Shown piece by piece: positions 1 through 11,874 of a stretch of 64,000 bases of DNA. Source of the DNA: Mesostigma viride (Eukaryota > Streptophyta > Mesostigmatophyceae > Mesostigmatales > Mesostigmataceae); contig RPFO01000156.1 in NCBI GenBank assembly GCA_009746045.1, forward strand, positions 4,782,091-4,846,090, in the 5' to 3' direction. The stretch's first letter is position 1; each line of letters begins with the position of its first letter. The notes beneath the pieces are model-generated. The model made no database searches, was not told the DNA's origin, and saw only the letters and a program-made list of their open reading frames with translations. A program made the position numbers and the translations under genes.

Positions 1-396
1 GGCCTACCTCACTCCGAACATTAATGTGGACCCGGGTTCGAATCCTGTCAGTGCTATTCGCTTCGAACAGTTCCGGAACGATTTTTTTTGTGGGGGTGGA
101 GCAATAAATTCTCGACATGCAGAAACAAATGTCGAATAGATTGTGCAAAAAAATATCGAAATCCTTATCATTATTTAAATATACAGCATAAAATTATGTT
201 GCAGTAAAAAATAACTGTTAATTGAAGGCCGCAAAAAATTATCAACTACCCTTAAACTTGACCACAGAAAGATCTCGAAAAATATATACAATATATGCGG
301 CCACCTTTTTACACCCTACTGAAGCCCCACTCTAAAGATATAATACGAGCCGAAACTAGGGCGTCGTCTACCCGCAGCGAGACCCCAATTTCTTGT
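1..396. other. Left flank, non-coding
   Basis: No convincing gene is seen. Bases 31-46 read GGGTTCGAATCCTGTC and resemble the T-arm/B-box of a tRNA, but no cloverleaf can be built around them. The stretch is AT-rich up to about 300. Bases 366-386 hold a copy of the palindromic motif that recurs in the introns of the gene to the right; here it lies just 3' of that gene's stop codon. Confidence 0.5.
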
Positions 397-3300
397 TTAA
401 GTCGGTGCCGGCCCCTCCGGGGCTTCATCCTTGATCACCAGCGCAGTAAGCCACTTGTCGAGCTCCTTGCTCATCCTGATGTCGGCACACATTCCGTCGC
501 TGCGCACGCGTGCTTCTAGCCGGAGAGCCGGAGCGACGCAGAGATAGCAATTCACAAGCTCGGGCTGGCGTGACGGTGGCCAATCCTCAACGTTGAGCGT
601 GAAATGCAGGGGGTCATGCTTATCCCGCTTCCAAATCCGAACGGGAAGAATGCCGTTCCCGGCGAGGAACAGCTCCTTCTCCCGTCCGTTCCGGCCCTCG
701 ACCCACCTCTCGAAGTTTCGTCTAACACGATCGGCCCGGCTTCGCTTACAACCTCAGCCAACCAGAACGGGTGGATGGGATCGTGATCCGTGTCCTTGTC
801 CGATGGAACTGCCACATAGTCGTGGAGTCTCATCTGCCGGCCCATCGCCTCCCGCTTGTCCTTCAGCTGCTCCCCCCGCGTCACCATGCGAACCGGAGGG
901 TTGGGCTGGCTCGGTGGCAGCAAACGGACAGTTTTCATCGAGCTTCCTGCATCATTGAACTCGATGATAAACGACCACTCGCTTAGACATCCCTCAAACC
1001 GCCCAGCCAAACAGGGCGGACAGTAGCAGGAATAGCGCCTAATCATCAAAAGGCCAGGGTCGGACTTGTCCAGTCGCCACCAATGCGCCTTCTTGATGCC
1101 AGGCACCTCCTCCACCTCCGCGCGTCGGCCGGACTCGACGTCCTGTCATCAAATAGTTAGGACAAAAAGAATACCGTTCAAGTTAGCAAAATTGACCAAA
1201 AATCAATAAAACAGGGTATAGCTGCAGAGAGACCCCTTACAAAAAAAAAATTAACGACAAGACATCAAGTGATCAAAATTCGACACAGGGTATAGCTGCA
1301 GAGAGACCCCATTCGAATCATAATAACAACGTACGACAAGATATCAAGTGATCGAAATTCGACACAGGGTATAGCTGCAGAGAGACCCCATTCGAATCAT
1401 AATAACAACGTACGACAAGATATCAAGTGATCGAAATTCGACACAGGGTATAGCTGCAGAGAGACCCCTTCATACCGATAGAACAAGCGAAATTTCATAC
1501 CTAAAAGAAAAGCAACCCATTGACAGTATATAGGGTCTCTCTGCAGAGATACCTTTATTGGGTTTGAATTTTTATAGAACAGCGGCAGTTGACGTCTTAA
1601 AACCTGAAATAACACAAAATTCCGTACCGGGGGTAAAAGGAAGAAGTGGCGAGTGACGTTCTCGGCCCGCGCGCGGGCCGACTCCCTGCTCGATGTCTTG
1701 CCGCCCTGCCAGTTCTGGTTCAAGTAGGCGACTAGCTGGTGGGTCTCAAGTATGTGCTGGTTTTCGGGAATCCTCTGCATTTCCCTCAAGACGCACTTGC
1801 ACTTCGCTCCTTGACCATCCACCTCCCCCTTCCCATGCTGCTCCCCCATGTAGTGGAACTCAAAGGCCTGCAGGTCGGGATCCCCCATGAGCAGACCGTT
1901 AATCTGGTTAATCACGTACCTGGACTTAAACTGCACCGCGCAGTTGTCCGAGCACATGTACAGGTTTCGCACCTCTACCCCTACTTCTACCCGCAGGGTT
2001 TCCAGAATCTTGCGAAGAGCGTATACGAGTGCGCGCTCGCCCCGCTTGATACTGGAATCCCCCAGGAAAAAGAAGACGCGCTTTTCCAGCTCGCCGTTGA
2101 GCCGATAACGCACGATCATGGGCATCAGGATGTGGCTGCGCTTGTGGAAGTACTGCGACTGCAGTTGGACGTAGCTGCTGTTCTCGTAGTTCTCGGCCCA
2201 GTCGCCGTGCACGAGCACGTCCCCCTCTCTCAGATTCTTCTCCCGATCCTTGATTGTATCCGCCTGCGACCAGGCCGTAAAGCAGTGCACGGTGAACTTG
2301 TCCCACCTCTTAAGAATCTCGTCCCGCAGCTCAGCTGGGGTGGACCTCATTTGGACTTGCTCGGGCCGCTTCACCTTCTTCGCCGCCCTGCCATCGGTCT
2401 CGCCCTGTTTCGCAAAGGTCCGCAGACAGTTTCGATTTGCAATAAAATCGCATTTCGATCAGATAACTGCAACTCACAAAGGGTCTCGCTGCAGCTATAG
2501 GTCACAAAAAAAAAAGTCAACAACATTTAACGGAGAAATAAAATCGAAACCTACTCACCCTCACCCTCGGGTCACAGTCTGCTCCACCATCTCGAACTTG
2601 AACCAATTCAGAATCTCCGTGGAATTCTTGTCCCGATCACACTGCACCCAGTTATTATGGATGCCGCATGATTCCTCAGGACAGAACCCCTCCACACACG
2701 CCATCTTCAGTATGCGGTGAACCCTCTCCGTCCTCGGCACCCCATCTTCGTCCTCCACCAGCCTCTCAGAAATGTCGAGGTCTTCCAGGTCCCGTCCCCG
2801 CCATTCATCTTCCCCCTCCCCCTCTTCCATCCCCCCGCCCATTCCGCCCCCTTCACGCAGCCCGTTATCCCTGCCGTCAGTCTCGGCGGACACCGGGCAG
2901 TGAAAGTGCTTGATCCAGTCCGTCGAGTGAATGGCTTTCCACATTCCGCAAGTACCGTCCGGCTGTCTGTACTTGGAGCATCCCGCACACTCCGCGCCAC
3001 ACTTGCAGTTCTTGCCGTGGTTCGCATTGCAGTGCTTGGTCCACGCCCCCATGGCCGACTGCATGGTGACGTGCTTCTCACACGCGCACAGGTTCCTCTC
3101 CTTCCACTTGCCCTTGATGCAATCGGGCGCGTATTTGCAGAAGGTCGTGTAGCCCACGTGAATGCCCACGTCCTTATCATACTGGTTACTCCTTTTGTTC
3201 CAGTACGCATGCTTTTCGAGAAAGTGATTGTACATGTCCTCCTTGGAGGTCATGTAATAGCGCGCTCCCTCAACGGCGACGAGCACCCCGCGATTGCCAT

Positions 3301-3756
3301 GACCCTCCCTGCTGTAAGTGCGCTTGACATCCTTCATCTGGGAGGAGGCGCGCGACTCATCATCGTGCATCCACGCGTCCACTATCGCGTCAATCACGAA
3401 TTGCGGCAAAGGGCGCCCCTTGCGAGCCTGCGCGTGTCTGAGGTAGTCCAACTTCTGCTGCCTTCGAATCGCGCGAATTCCGCGAATCTTCTTGGCGTCC
3501 ATCCCCGTCAGGTTCTCCAACTCCGCGGCCGAAAACTCCTTCTCCAAGTCGTCACCACAGTAAAGAGTGGACATCAGCACCATCCTGACGTCTCTGTCTG
3601 CGTCGCTTTTGGTCAGACCATCAAAAAAGCCGTTAATCCGAGCCACCCACAACCTGTTCAGTTCTGCCATCCGCTCCTGATTGTAAAGCTTTTTCGCCTC
3701 ATCATGATACAGCCCGTGACCTAGTTCAGCGGCCCTAGAGTTAAAGCCAGCAATCA
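397..3756 (-). CDS. DDE/RNase-H-fold transposase-like gene, three exons, 5' end cut by an insertion
   Basis: By eye the exons are 3756 to about 2562, 2404-1604 and 1142-397, joined by GT-AG introns. Exon 1 encodes a helical N-terminal region, then a cysteine cluster (CIKGKWKERNLCACEKH; later CKCGAECAGC) that looks zinc-binding. Exon 2 carries the candidate catalytic core: GDWAENY, then CSDNCAVQFKSRY, then HGKGEVDGQGAK, a spacing like the D-D-E/D of an RNase-H fold. Exon 3 starts with another Cys-rich patch (RRYSCYCPPC) and a basic/aromatic tail ending near EAPEGPAPT. The frame changes once near position 755, so the copy may be broken or hold a missed splice. Proteins of this type are widespread, poorly named ones in animals and algae; I know them as transposase-like but cannot name the superfamily. 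The reading frame is still open where the 3757-23423 insertion begins, so the true start is displaced or lost. Its introns carry the short palindromic motif listed separately. Confidence 0.6.
1214..1553. repeat. Intronic palindromic motif cluster with 79 bp tandem repeat
   Basis: Five copies of the motif (ends GGGT and ACCC, centre CTGCAG) lie in the second intron of the minus-strand gene: 1214-1236, 1288-1310, 1367-1389, 1446-1468 and 1533-1553. Three of them sit in a 79 bp tandem repeat (about 1281-1470) whose rest is AT-rich and includes the word ATTCGAATCATAATAAC. A further copy lies in the first intron (2481-2501) and one just past the stop codon (366-386). The near-dyad symmetry suggests either a hairpin in the transcript or a binding site for a dimeric protein. 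Confidence 0.8.
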
Positions 3757-3803
3757 GAGGGGATTCATAAGTGTTTGCTCAATTTCATAAATTTTACTCA
3801 ATT

Positions 3804-4690
3804 TTTCGCATGTTCAGCCCAGTTCAGGCTGTACGGTCAGTGTTGGGGGTCGGTGAATGAGTTCTCAATGGAATTCTCAATGGAATGCCGCAACAGCCCA
3901 TTTTCATTGAGAATGCAAGTCCTTTTCGCATGTTCAGCCCAGTTCAGGCTGTACGGTCAGTGTTGGGGGTCGGTGAATGAGTTCTCAATGGAATTCTCAA
4001 TGGAATGCCGTTACAGCCCATTTTCATTGAGAATGCAAGACCTTTTTGCATGTTCAGCCCAGTTCAGGCTGTACGGTCAGTGTTGGGGGTCGGTGAATGA
4101 GTTCTCAATGGAATTCTCAATGGAATGCCGTTACAGCCCATTTTCATTGAGAATGCAAGACCTTTTTGCATGTTCAGCCCAGTTCAGGCTGTACGGTCAG
4201 TGTTGGGGGTCGGTGAATGAGTTCTCAATGGAATTCTCAATGGAATGCCGTTACAGCCCATTTTCATTGAGAATGCAAGACCTTTTTGCATGTTCAGCCC
4301 AGTTCAGGCTGTACGGTCAGTGTTGGGGGTCGGTGAATGAGTTCTCAATGGAATTCTCAATGGAATGCCGTTACAGCCCATTTTCATTGAGAATGCAAGA
4401 CCTTTTTGCATGTTCAGCCCAGTTCAGGCTGTACGGTCAGTGTTGGGGGTCGGTGAATGAGTTCTCAATGGAATTCTCAATGGAATGCCGTTACAGCCCA
4501 TTTTCATTGAGAATGCAAGACCTTTTTGCATGTTCAGCCCAGTTCAGGCTGTACGGTCAGTGTTGGGGGTCGGTGAATGAGTTCTCAATGGAATTCTCAA
4601 TGGAATGCCGTTACAGCCCATTTTCATTGAGAATGCAAGACCTTTTTGCATGTTCAGGCTTTACGGTCAGTGTTGGGGGTCGGTGAATGA
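3804..4690. repeat. 120 bp tandem array, about 7.4 copies, left subterminal
   Basis: Units begin GCATGTTCAGCCCAGTTCAG and repeat every 120 bases with almost no divergence; the first unit differs from the rest at a couple of positions and the last is shortened. Because 120 is a multiple of three the array stays open as a 40-residue repeat, but nothing suggests it is translated. The word AATGGAATTCTCAATGG makes internal short direct repeats. An inverted array of the same unit lies at about 18410-19045. Confidence 0.95.
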
Positions 4691-4996
4691 ATTCTGAATG
4701 GAACTCTCATGCGCCGCGCTGAGGCGGCGGAAGATCGAGCCACAAACGAGGCAGGAGAGGCATAATTGGGAGAGGCGTGCCAACATAATTGCGAGAGCTG
4801 CCATGGGCGGTCGTGAAGACTATTGGAGGCGCCGTGACGAAAATGGTGGGGGGCGCTGGAATTTTCTGTCGTTGGAAATTGAAAAAGACCCTTGCCCCAG
4901 GCCCCCTGTTTTAGCCGGGGATGAGGCAGCTTGCTGGAGAATGTTCGTTGCCGTTTTGGTGTTGCTGCTCTTACGTCCCGACCACCAGGGGCCTGT

Positions 4997-5047
4997 CTCG
5001 TACAAGGGGAATTGATGCCCAGGCAGCGTCGATTCCCCTTGTACGAG
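4997..5047 (+). promoter_or_regulatory. Perfect 16 bp hairpin presenting the transposase start codon
   Basis: The left arm 4997-5012 (CTCGTACAAGGGGAAT) pairs perfectly with 5032-5047, leaving a 19-base loop. The likely start ATG at 5015 lies at the beginning of that loop. Such a stem would be stable in RNA and could limit initiation; equally it could be a DNA binding site. Its function is inferred from position only. Confidence 0.6.
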
Positions 5048-8000
5048 GCCTACAACGTCGTAGTAGACGTTGATCATGACGATCAGGTCGACCATCTGGA
5101 TATCGGCAGTGATGACGATGATGATGTAGGTGGTGGGTGCCGTACAGCAGGATTCAAATCATCAGCAACAACAGTACTGAAATACGCCTGTAATGCCCAT
5201 GTGATCGCGGCAGAGCTGCGCGGGCGGTGTTGTAAACATAGATGCATACAAGATCCCCAGAGCCCCCTGTCATCCTTTGTAATATGGGAGGCGGCACGTA
5301 GCAAATATTGGGGGCTGTCCTGCAATGAACGCCGGCAGCTGGTGGTGGGGCTCTTTGTCGCTGCCGGCCTGGAGCATGTGACAGTCACCTTGCCAGAGTT
5401 TGGCCGACACCATGGGAAATACGAATGCTCGGTGCCGGTTGTGGCGGAGGTGCTGGTGCATGGGCGACGGCACCACGTGGAGGGGTGCCACCATGCGATA
5501 CGACGCATGTTTGGCATCGCCCACTCCACGTGGAGGACATACATGGCCGTCGCCAAGGCGGCCTGCAAGCTTGATCACGAAGTCTGGGAGGCGGACACCC
5601 TCGACGCCGTGGGGTGTGAAATACCAGGAATCTCTCACGGTAAGAAGACATGCTATCGTTCTGCCCTTCCTCCTTTTGGATGCAATTCACCTTATTGCTG
5701 CCCTGTTTTGAGAAATCTGTATGAGAAATGCTACTGTGCCTGGCAAGCCAAAAAAAAAATTTTCCCCTCGCGCTACGCCCGCCCAAAGGCGGCGGGCTCC
5801 GCTTTGCCTTTGCCGTTTTCCAGCGCCCCCCGCGAGGGGAAAATTTTTTTTTTGGCTTGCCAGGCACATTTATTGTTGTTTCATTACTATGTTTAATACC
5901 TGATGTTGCTCTCGCGTGTGCATGTTGAGGATGACCCTGCATGGATAACTTATATTCTTGATGCCTCTGTTGGTAAACTTGTCCATGTGATGTGTGCCTT
6001 GTGCAATGCAGGCGCTGGCAAACGCGAGCCGAGTGTTGTGCAACAGCGTAAAGAATGGGCTGTGGACTGGATTGCGGCATACGTGCAGACGAATGGCTGC
6101 CGCGATCCCACACGCGACAATGTATTGCTGCTAGAGAAAGAGAACTTGAAAAACCTGTGGGAGCAGCAGTATTGTATGGATTGCATCGCGGTATGGGGCA
6201 ACCCAACGGAGTCGAAAATGATGTACAAGTACACGGCCTTCACCATTCTGTGGAACGACGTCTGCGAGGGCAAATACAGCGACGGCTTGAAAATAGAGAT
6301 GCAGAAAAACCGGCGCAATGTGGGGATTTGTGGGCACTGTGTGCTGTACCGTACCCTCCGTGCGGCAGCGGGAACCAATCGGGAGCAGCTGGAGCGCATC
6401 ACCCTGGAGCGGAATCGCCACCTGGCTGCCGTGCGAGTTGCGCGGCGCGAGTTTTGGAAGCGCCGCCGTGAGGGTGTGGATTGGCAGATCATATCCCTTG
6501 CGTGCGATAAGATCGACAGCAACAAGTCATACGTGCCGCACATGTGCGCGAAACACGAGGGTTGGGAAAACGGAATAAACACATTGTTTCGTTTCTCTCT
6601 CTTTTGTGTCGCAGCCCACGGGTGGAAAACTTGTTTCTTCCAGGTGCTCCCCTGGGTGGCTGTGGCAGATCAGTCGGGGGGCATCACCGTCACGCTGCTC
6701 ATGTGGGTGCTCTGTGAGCTCATCAAGGCCAAGCCTTGGGAGGGGAAGGGGCTGCCGATGCCTGATACCCTCCACCTGCAACTCGACGGGGGATCTGAAA
6801 ATCGCAACGACACGGTGCTGCTGTGGGCGTGGTGGCTGGTGGCGTCGGGCTTGTTCGCGCGTGTCGAGATTCATCGCCTGCCAAGGGGGCACACCCATCT
6901 CGACATCGATCAGAAATTCGGACAAGTTTGGGGGTACTTCAAGCTGGGGGCCAACGCACTGAAGGGTGCGGTGTGGCACACAGTGGAGGAGTATGGGGAA
7001 GCGGTCGTTGCCGCGTTTCGGCGTTCGGACACGTCGGACCTGGGTCGCACCACGCCCGCAGGCACGGTCTGCTGGACCATGGGCGCCGCCTACAACATCG
7101 CTGCGTGGCTCATGCTCTTGAAAGAGCCGGAGCTCGCGAACTGGGCGATGTCAACGGATTGGGTGGAAAACCCGCTGACGGGGGAGGCAGAAAAAAACAC
7201 AAAGTCCTGCAAGGTTCACCATCTGATGTTGCGGCGTGCTGCGGACGGGGAAGTCTACTTGTGGTATAAATTCCATGACTTGCTCGAGTGGAGGCCGGAC
7301 GGCGCCGACGGCGAGCACCCGCTGTGGACTAGGGAACACGACGACAAGGATTTGTATGGGGTATTGGTGGTGGACGGGGAGAAGGTGGAGCGCGCACTTG
7401 GGACGGTGCCCTCGCTAGCAGGCTTGGATTTGGACTTCCTGGAGGGCAAGATGCCAGGAATCCAGAGAAAGATCAAGGGCTTGATGGCTGGAGGATACGC
7501 GCAGTATTTAAAGAAGGAGGGCATGGACAAGTGGGAGGCCTTCTGGCCTCTTGTTCCAACTGGTGTGGCCACCGTGCCTGCTGAATGGCAGCCCCCCAAG
7601 TGGCCAACTAGAGCGGAAATCCAGGCGCTGCGGCGACCCAATCAGAGCGGAGCAGGCCCGAGTGCCACCACTGACCTGGATGCGGAAACGCGTCTAGCAT
7701 TGGAGGGTGCTCGTTGCTTCGTGCCGCTGGTTGACCCCGTTGTCCACGCGGGGCGGCCCGCTGCTGTGCGACGCGCAGAGGATGCAGCGGTCGCGCTAAA
7801 GCAAGCATCCGCTGCAGCATGGGAGGGCATCGAGGTGGGGAAGCCGGTGATGTGTCAACATCCGGGGCTAAAGGACGGCTGCGATCTTCTGTGCAGCCCC
7901 CTAATGCCTTTCACTCCTTTGCTGTACGCGGTGGCCCGCAACATCACCGGCGACTTATCGCCAGACGCCGTGGTTGAACTTGAGTGCTACGGCTCGCACT

Positions 8001-8667
8001 CGTACACAACGCGGTTTTCGCCCTTCAGCCCGAGCTCGGCCCATTTCCCCCTGCCCGCCGCCACAAGGACAGGTACCCACACATTTTCAGTGAAGGCAAG
8101 CACAATCGTCTTGTCTTCGTGGCGTGCGGGGGGGGCAAGGTGCGCCGGGTGGGCTTGACAAGCAGTGGCACATTGACGCAGCACACGAAGGATGCTGTTG
8201 TTGGGCTCTCGCTCGACTGGATTCAGTGGGATGGGTACGGAACCCCGGCGATGGCGGAGAAGACGGCGGTGGGACTTTTCAAATCGCGTGTCATGGACGT
8301 GCCAGAGCCGGAATGGTTGGTGGGGACCCTGGTATGCAAGATATTTTCGGGCCCCAACTCGGGGGAGAAGCGGTATCATGGCCATGTGACGGCCTTTAGT
8401 AAGGAGCACGACATGGCCCATCTGCTATACTCCGATGGCGACGATGAAATAGTGGGATTTGATGAGGTGCAGGCTGCGCTTTGCGCATGCCCCGGTGTGC
8501 AGTTGCCAAATCTTCCACCTGCGAGCATTGCGCGAGGGAAGGCGGACATTACTGAGTGCATTCGCAAGCAGGTCGCCCAGCGGTCCACGGCAATGAAGCA
8601 AGCCAAGGCCACCCCGCGCCACAAGCGCCGGCCTCCCATCATTCCTGATTCAGACTCTGATGACTAG
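5015..8667 (+). CDS. Transposase-like protein with GHTH-x-D-x-D core (DUF7869-type), two or more exons
   Basis: Exon 1 is about 5015-5639 and exon 2 starts at 6012; donor CACG/GTAAGA, acceptor CAATGCAG, and phases agree. I chose the start at MPRQRRFPLYEAYN because it falls in the hairpin loop and is followed by an acidic run (DIGSDDDDD). The N-terminal part has a Cys/His-rich patch (RGRCCKHRC) followed by a helical segment ending RRMFGIAHSTWRTY, as in other proteins of this type. The core in exon 2 contains CGHC, then LQLDGGSENRND, then LPRGHTHLDIDQKFGQVW, the hallmark of this family, probably an RNase-H fold. The C-terminal part (about 8300-8667) has a small beta-rich segment (HGHVTAFSKEHD, LLYSDGDDEIVGFDEV) resembling a Tudor/PWWP-like fold, then a basic tail ending PDSDSDD. 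The frame changes once near 8050-8150, so this copy may be inactive. The family is known from many eukaryotic genomes; its role in moving this element is inferred from the flanking inverted repeats. Confidence 0.65.
5735..5868. mobile_element. 134 bp palindromic MITE-like insertion inside the transposase intron
   Basis: The ends TGTGCCTGGCAAGCC and its reverse complement enclose oligo-A/T and CCCCTCGCG arms around a GC-rich centre. It lies wholly inside the 5640-6011 intron. I see no clear target duplication, so a simple hairpin repeat is also possible. Confidence 0.6.
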
Positions 8668-8904
8668 CCTTGCCGCATGTGGCTTTTAATTTTTCATGGC
8701 TGCCCTACCTTCTCGGTGCATGCTTTGCGGCTAGCAGCCTTGTGATCAACACATTCCGTGTCTTATGACCTTGGTTCATAGGTTTATTACATGTCCTTAC
8801 AATTGGTAGAACATATATCAAATGGGATAAAACCATATTTGGGTGAACAGGTTTCATGGCTCATGGCTCATCTATTTTTTTTTTATGGGATATGACGTAA
8901 AAGC
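8668..8904 (+). other. 3' non-coding stretch of the transposase gene
   Basis: No ORF of interest. The sequence is repeated almost exactly, in reverse, at about 17700-17944, which shows that it belongs to the mobile element rather than to unique DNA. Confidence 0.7.
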
Positions 8905-9169
8905 TGGCAATGTGCATTTTCTAAATGCTGCCTGCAAGAATCCAGCCTGAAATGAGTTCATTTGTCCACTATTCATATTTGTTGCATGTAAGAAAAGGGG
9001 GAAAATGACGAAAAACTGCACATGTATGCTGTCACATGTCACCATTTGAGCTCAGAATGAGCCCAATTTTTGTGGGTGGTCTATTTTCATGGTATAAATG
9101 CTGCCTGCAAGAATCCAGCCTGAAATGAGTTCATTTGTCCACTATTCATATTTGTTTCATGTAAGTAAA
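8905..9169 (+). repeat. 173 bp array, forward orientation (about 1.5 copies)
   Basis: The unit includes GCAAGAATCCAGCCTG, GACGAAAAACTGCACATG, CACCATTTGAGCTCAG and GTGGGTGGTCTATTTTC. The array is cut at 9169/9170 by element 2 and resumes at 15116 (first three bases are the target duplication). Confidence 0.9.
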
Positions 9170-9274
9170 GAGGGGATTCATAGGTGTTTGCTCAATTTCA
9201 CAAGTCTTCAAATGAGTAAAAATAAAATCTTTCAGATCTGAGGGTACCTAAAGCTGGACTGTTGCAGGCAGCAT

Positions 9275-11695
9275 GTAGACCATGAAAATAGACCACCCAC
9301 GAAAATTGGGCTCATTCTGAGCTCAAATGGTGACATGTGACAGCATACATGTGCAGTTTTTCGTCATTTTCCCCCTTTTCTTACATGAAACAAATATGAA
9401 TAGTGGACAAATGAACTCATTTAAGGCTGGACTGTTGCAGGCAGCATGTAGACCATGAAAATAGACCACCCACAAAAATTGGGCTCATTCTGAGCTCAAA
9501 TGGTGACATGTGACAGCATACATGTGCAGTTTTTCGTCATTTTCCCCCTTTTCTTACATGCAACAAATATGAATAGTGGACAAATGAACTCATATCAGGC
9601 TGGAAACTTGCAGGCAGCATCTAGACCATGAAAATAGACCACCCACAAAAATTGGGCTCATTCTGAGCTCAAATGGTGACATGTGACAGCATACATGTGC
9701 AGTTTTTCGTCATTTTCCCCCTTTTCTTACATGCAACAAATATGAACAGTGAACAAACGAACTCATTTCAGGCTGGATTCTTGCAGGCAGCATTTATACC
9801 ATGAAAATAGACCACCCACAAAAATTGGGCTCATTCTGAGCTCAAATGGTGACATGTGACAGCATACATGTGCAGTTTTTCGTCATTTTCCCCCTTTTCT
9901 TACATGAAACAAATATGAACAGTGAACAAATGAACTCATATCAGGCTGGATTCTTGCAGGCAGCATTTATACCATGAAAATAGACCACCCACGAAAATTG
10001 GGCTCATTCTGAGCTCAAATGGTGACATGTGACAGCATACATGTGCAGTTTTTCGTCATTTTCCCCCTTTTCTTACATGAAACAAATATGAACAGTGAAC
10101 AAATGAACTCATATCAGGCTGGGTTCTTGCAGGCAGCATCTAGACCATGAAAATAGACCACCCACAAAAATTGGGCTCATTCTGAGCTCAAATGGTGACA
10201 TTTGACCGCATACATGTGCAGTTTTTCGTCATTTTCCCCCTTTTCTTACATGAAACAAATATGAATAGTGAACAAATGAACTCATATCAGGCTGGATTCT
10301 TGCAGGCAGCATTTATACCATGAAAATAGACCACCCACGAAAATTGGGCTCATTCTGAGCTCAAATGGTGACATGTGACAGCATACATGTGCAGTTTTTC
10401 GTCATTTTCCCCCTTTTCTTACATGAAACAAATATGAACAGTGAACAAATGAACTCATATCAGGCTGGGTTCTTGCAGGCAGCATTTAGACCATGAAAAT
10501 AGACCACCCACAAAAATTGGGCTCATTCTGAGCTCAAATGGTGACATTTGACCGCATACATGTGCAGTTTTTCGTCATTTTCCCCCTTTTCTTACATGAA
10601 ACAAATATGAATAGTGAACAAATGAACTCATATCAGGCTGGATTCTTGCAGGCAGCATTTATACCATGAAAATAGACCACCCACAAAAATTGGGCTCATT
10701 CTGAGCTCAAATGGTGACATGTGACAGCATACATGTGCAGTTTTTCGTCATTTTCCCCCTTTTCTTACATGAAACAAATATGAACAGTGGACAAATGAAC
10801 TCGTATCAGGCTGGGTTCTTGCAGGCAGCATCTAGACCATGAAAATAGACCACCCACAAAAATTGGGCTCATTCTGAGCTCAAATGGTGACATGTGACAG
10901 CATACATGTGCAGTTTTTCGTCATTTTCCCCCTTTTCTTACATGAAACAAATATGAACAGTGGACAAATGAACTCGTATCAGGCTGGAAACTTGCAGGCA
11001 GCATCTAGACCATGAAAATAGACCACCCACAAAAATTGGGCTCATTCTGAGCTCAAATGGTGACATGTGACAGCATACATGTGCAGTTTTTCGTCATTTT
11101 CCCCCTTTTCTTACATGAAACAAATATGAACAGTGAACAAATGAACTCATATCAGGCTGGGTTCTTGCAGGCAGCATCTAGACCATGAAAATAGACCACC
11201 CACAAAAATTGGGCTCATTCTGAGCTCAAATGGTGACATGTGACAGCATACATGTGCAGTTTTTCGTCATTTTCCCCATTTTCTTACATGAAACAAATAT
11301 GAACAGTGAACAAATGAACTCATATCAGGCTGGGTTCTTGCAGGCAGCATCTAGACCATGAAAATAGACCACCCACAAAAATTGGGCTCATTCTGAGCTC
11401 AAATGGTGACATGTGACCGCATACATGTGCAGTTTTTCGTCATTTTCCCCCTTTTCTTACATGAAACAAATATGAATAGTGAACAAATGAACTCATATCA
11501 GGCTGGATTCTTGCAGGCAGCATCCAGACCATGAAAATAGACCACCCACAAAAATTGGGCTCATTCTGAGCTCAAATGGTGACATTTGACCGCATACATG
11601 TGCAGTTTTTCGTCATTTTCCCCCTTTTCTTACATGAAACAAATATGAACAGTGAACAAATGAACTCATTTCAGGCTGGATTCTTGCAGGCAGCT
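9275..11695 (-). repeat. 173 bp array, reverse orientation (about 14 copies)
   Basis: Units are spaced exactly 173 bases apart, for example the word GGCTGGATTC at 9771 and 9944. Copies differ at a few variable sites (ACATGTGACAG or ACATTTGACCG; ATCTAGACC or ATTTATACC). These variants alternate along the array, which suggests expansion in blocks of two or more units. Confidence 0.95.
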
Positions 11696-11874
11696 CGGTT
11701 CTAAAACTGGTTACGATTTGTAGTTACGAGTAAAACTGGTAACTAGAAATAGGTACCAGTACCATCCAAATTAATTAAGCATGGATACCATTTCGCAGCA
11801 CGCGCTGGCTGGCGGGTGGCTGGCGGTTTTACTTCGCTGGCAGCGGTACGTCTGGCCAAGGTGGTGTTGGTCTT

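Noticed and set aside
27-52. Possible tRNA gene
   Set aside because: Only the T-arm-like word is present; the stems do not pair and no anticodon arm is seen.
3775-4686. A 303-residue open frame through the 120 bp array
   Set aside because: The period is a multiple of three, so one open unit gives a long frame automatically; composition and lack of promoter do not support a protein.
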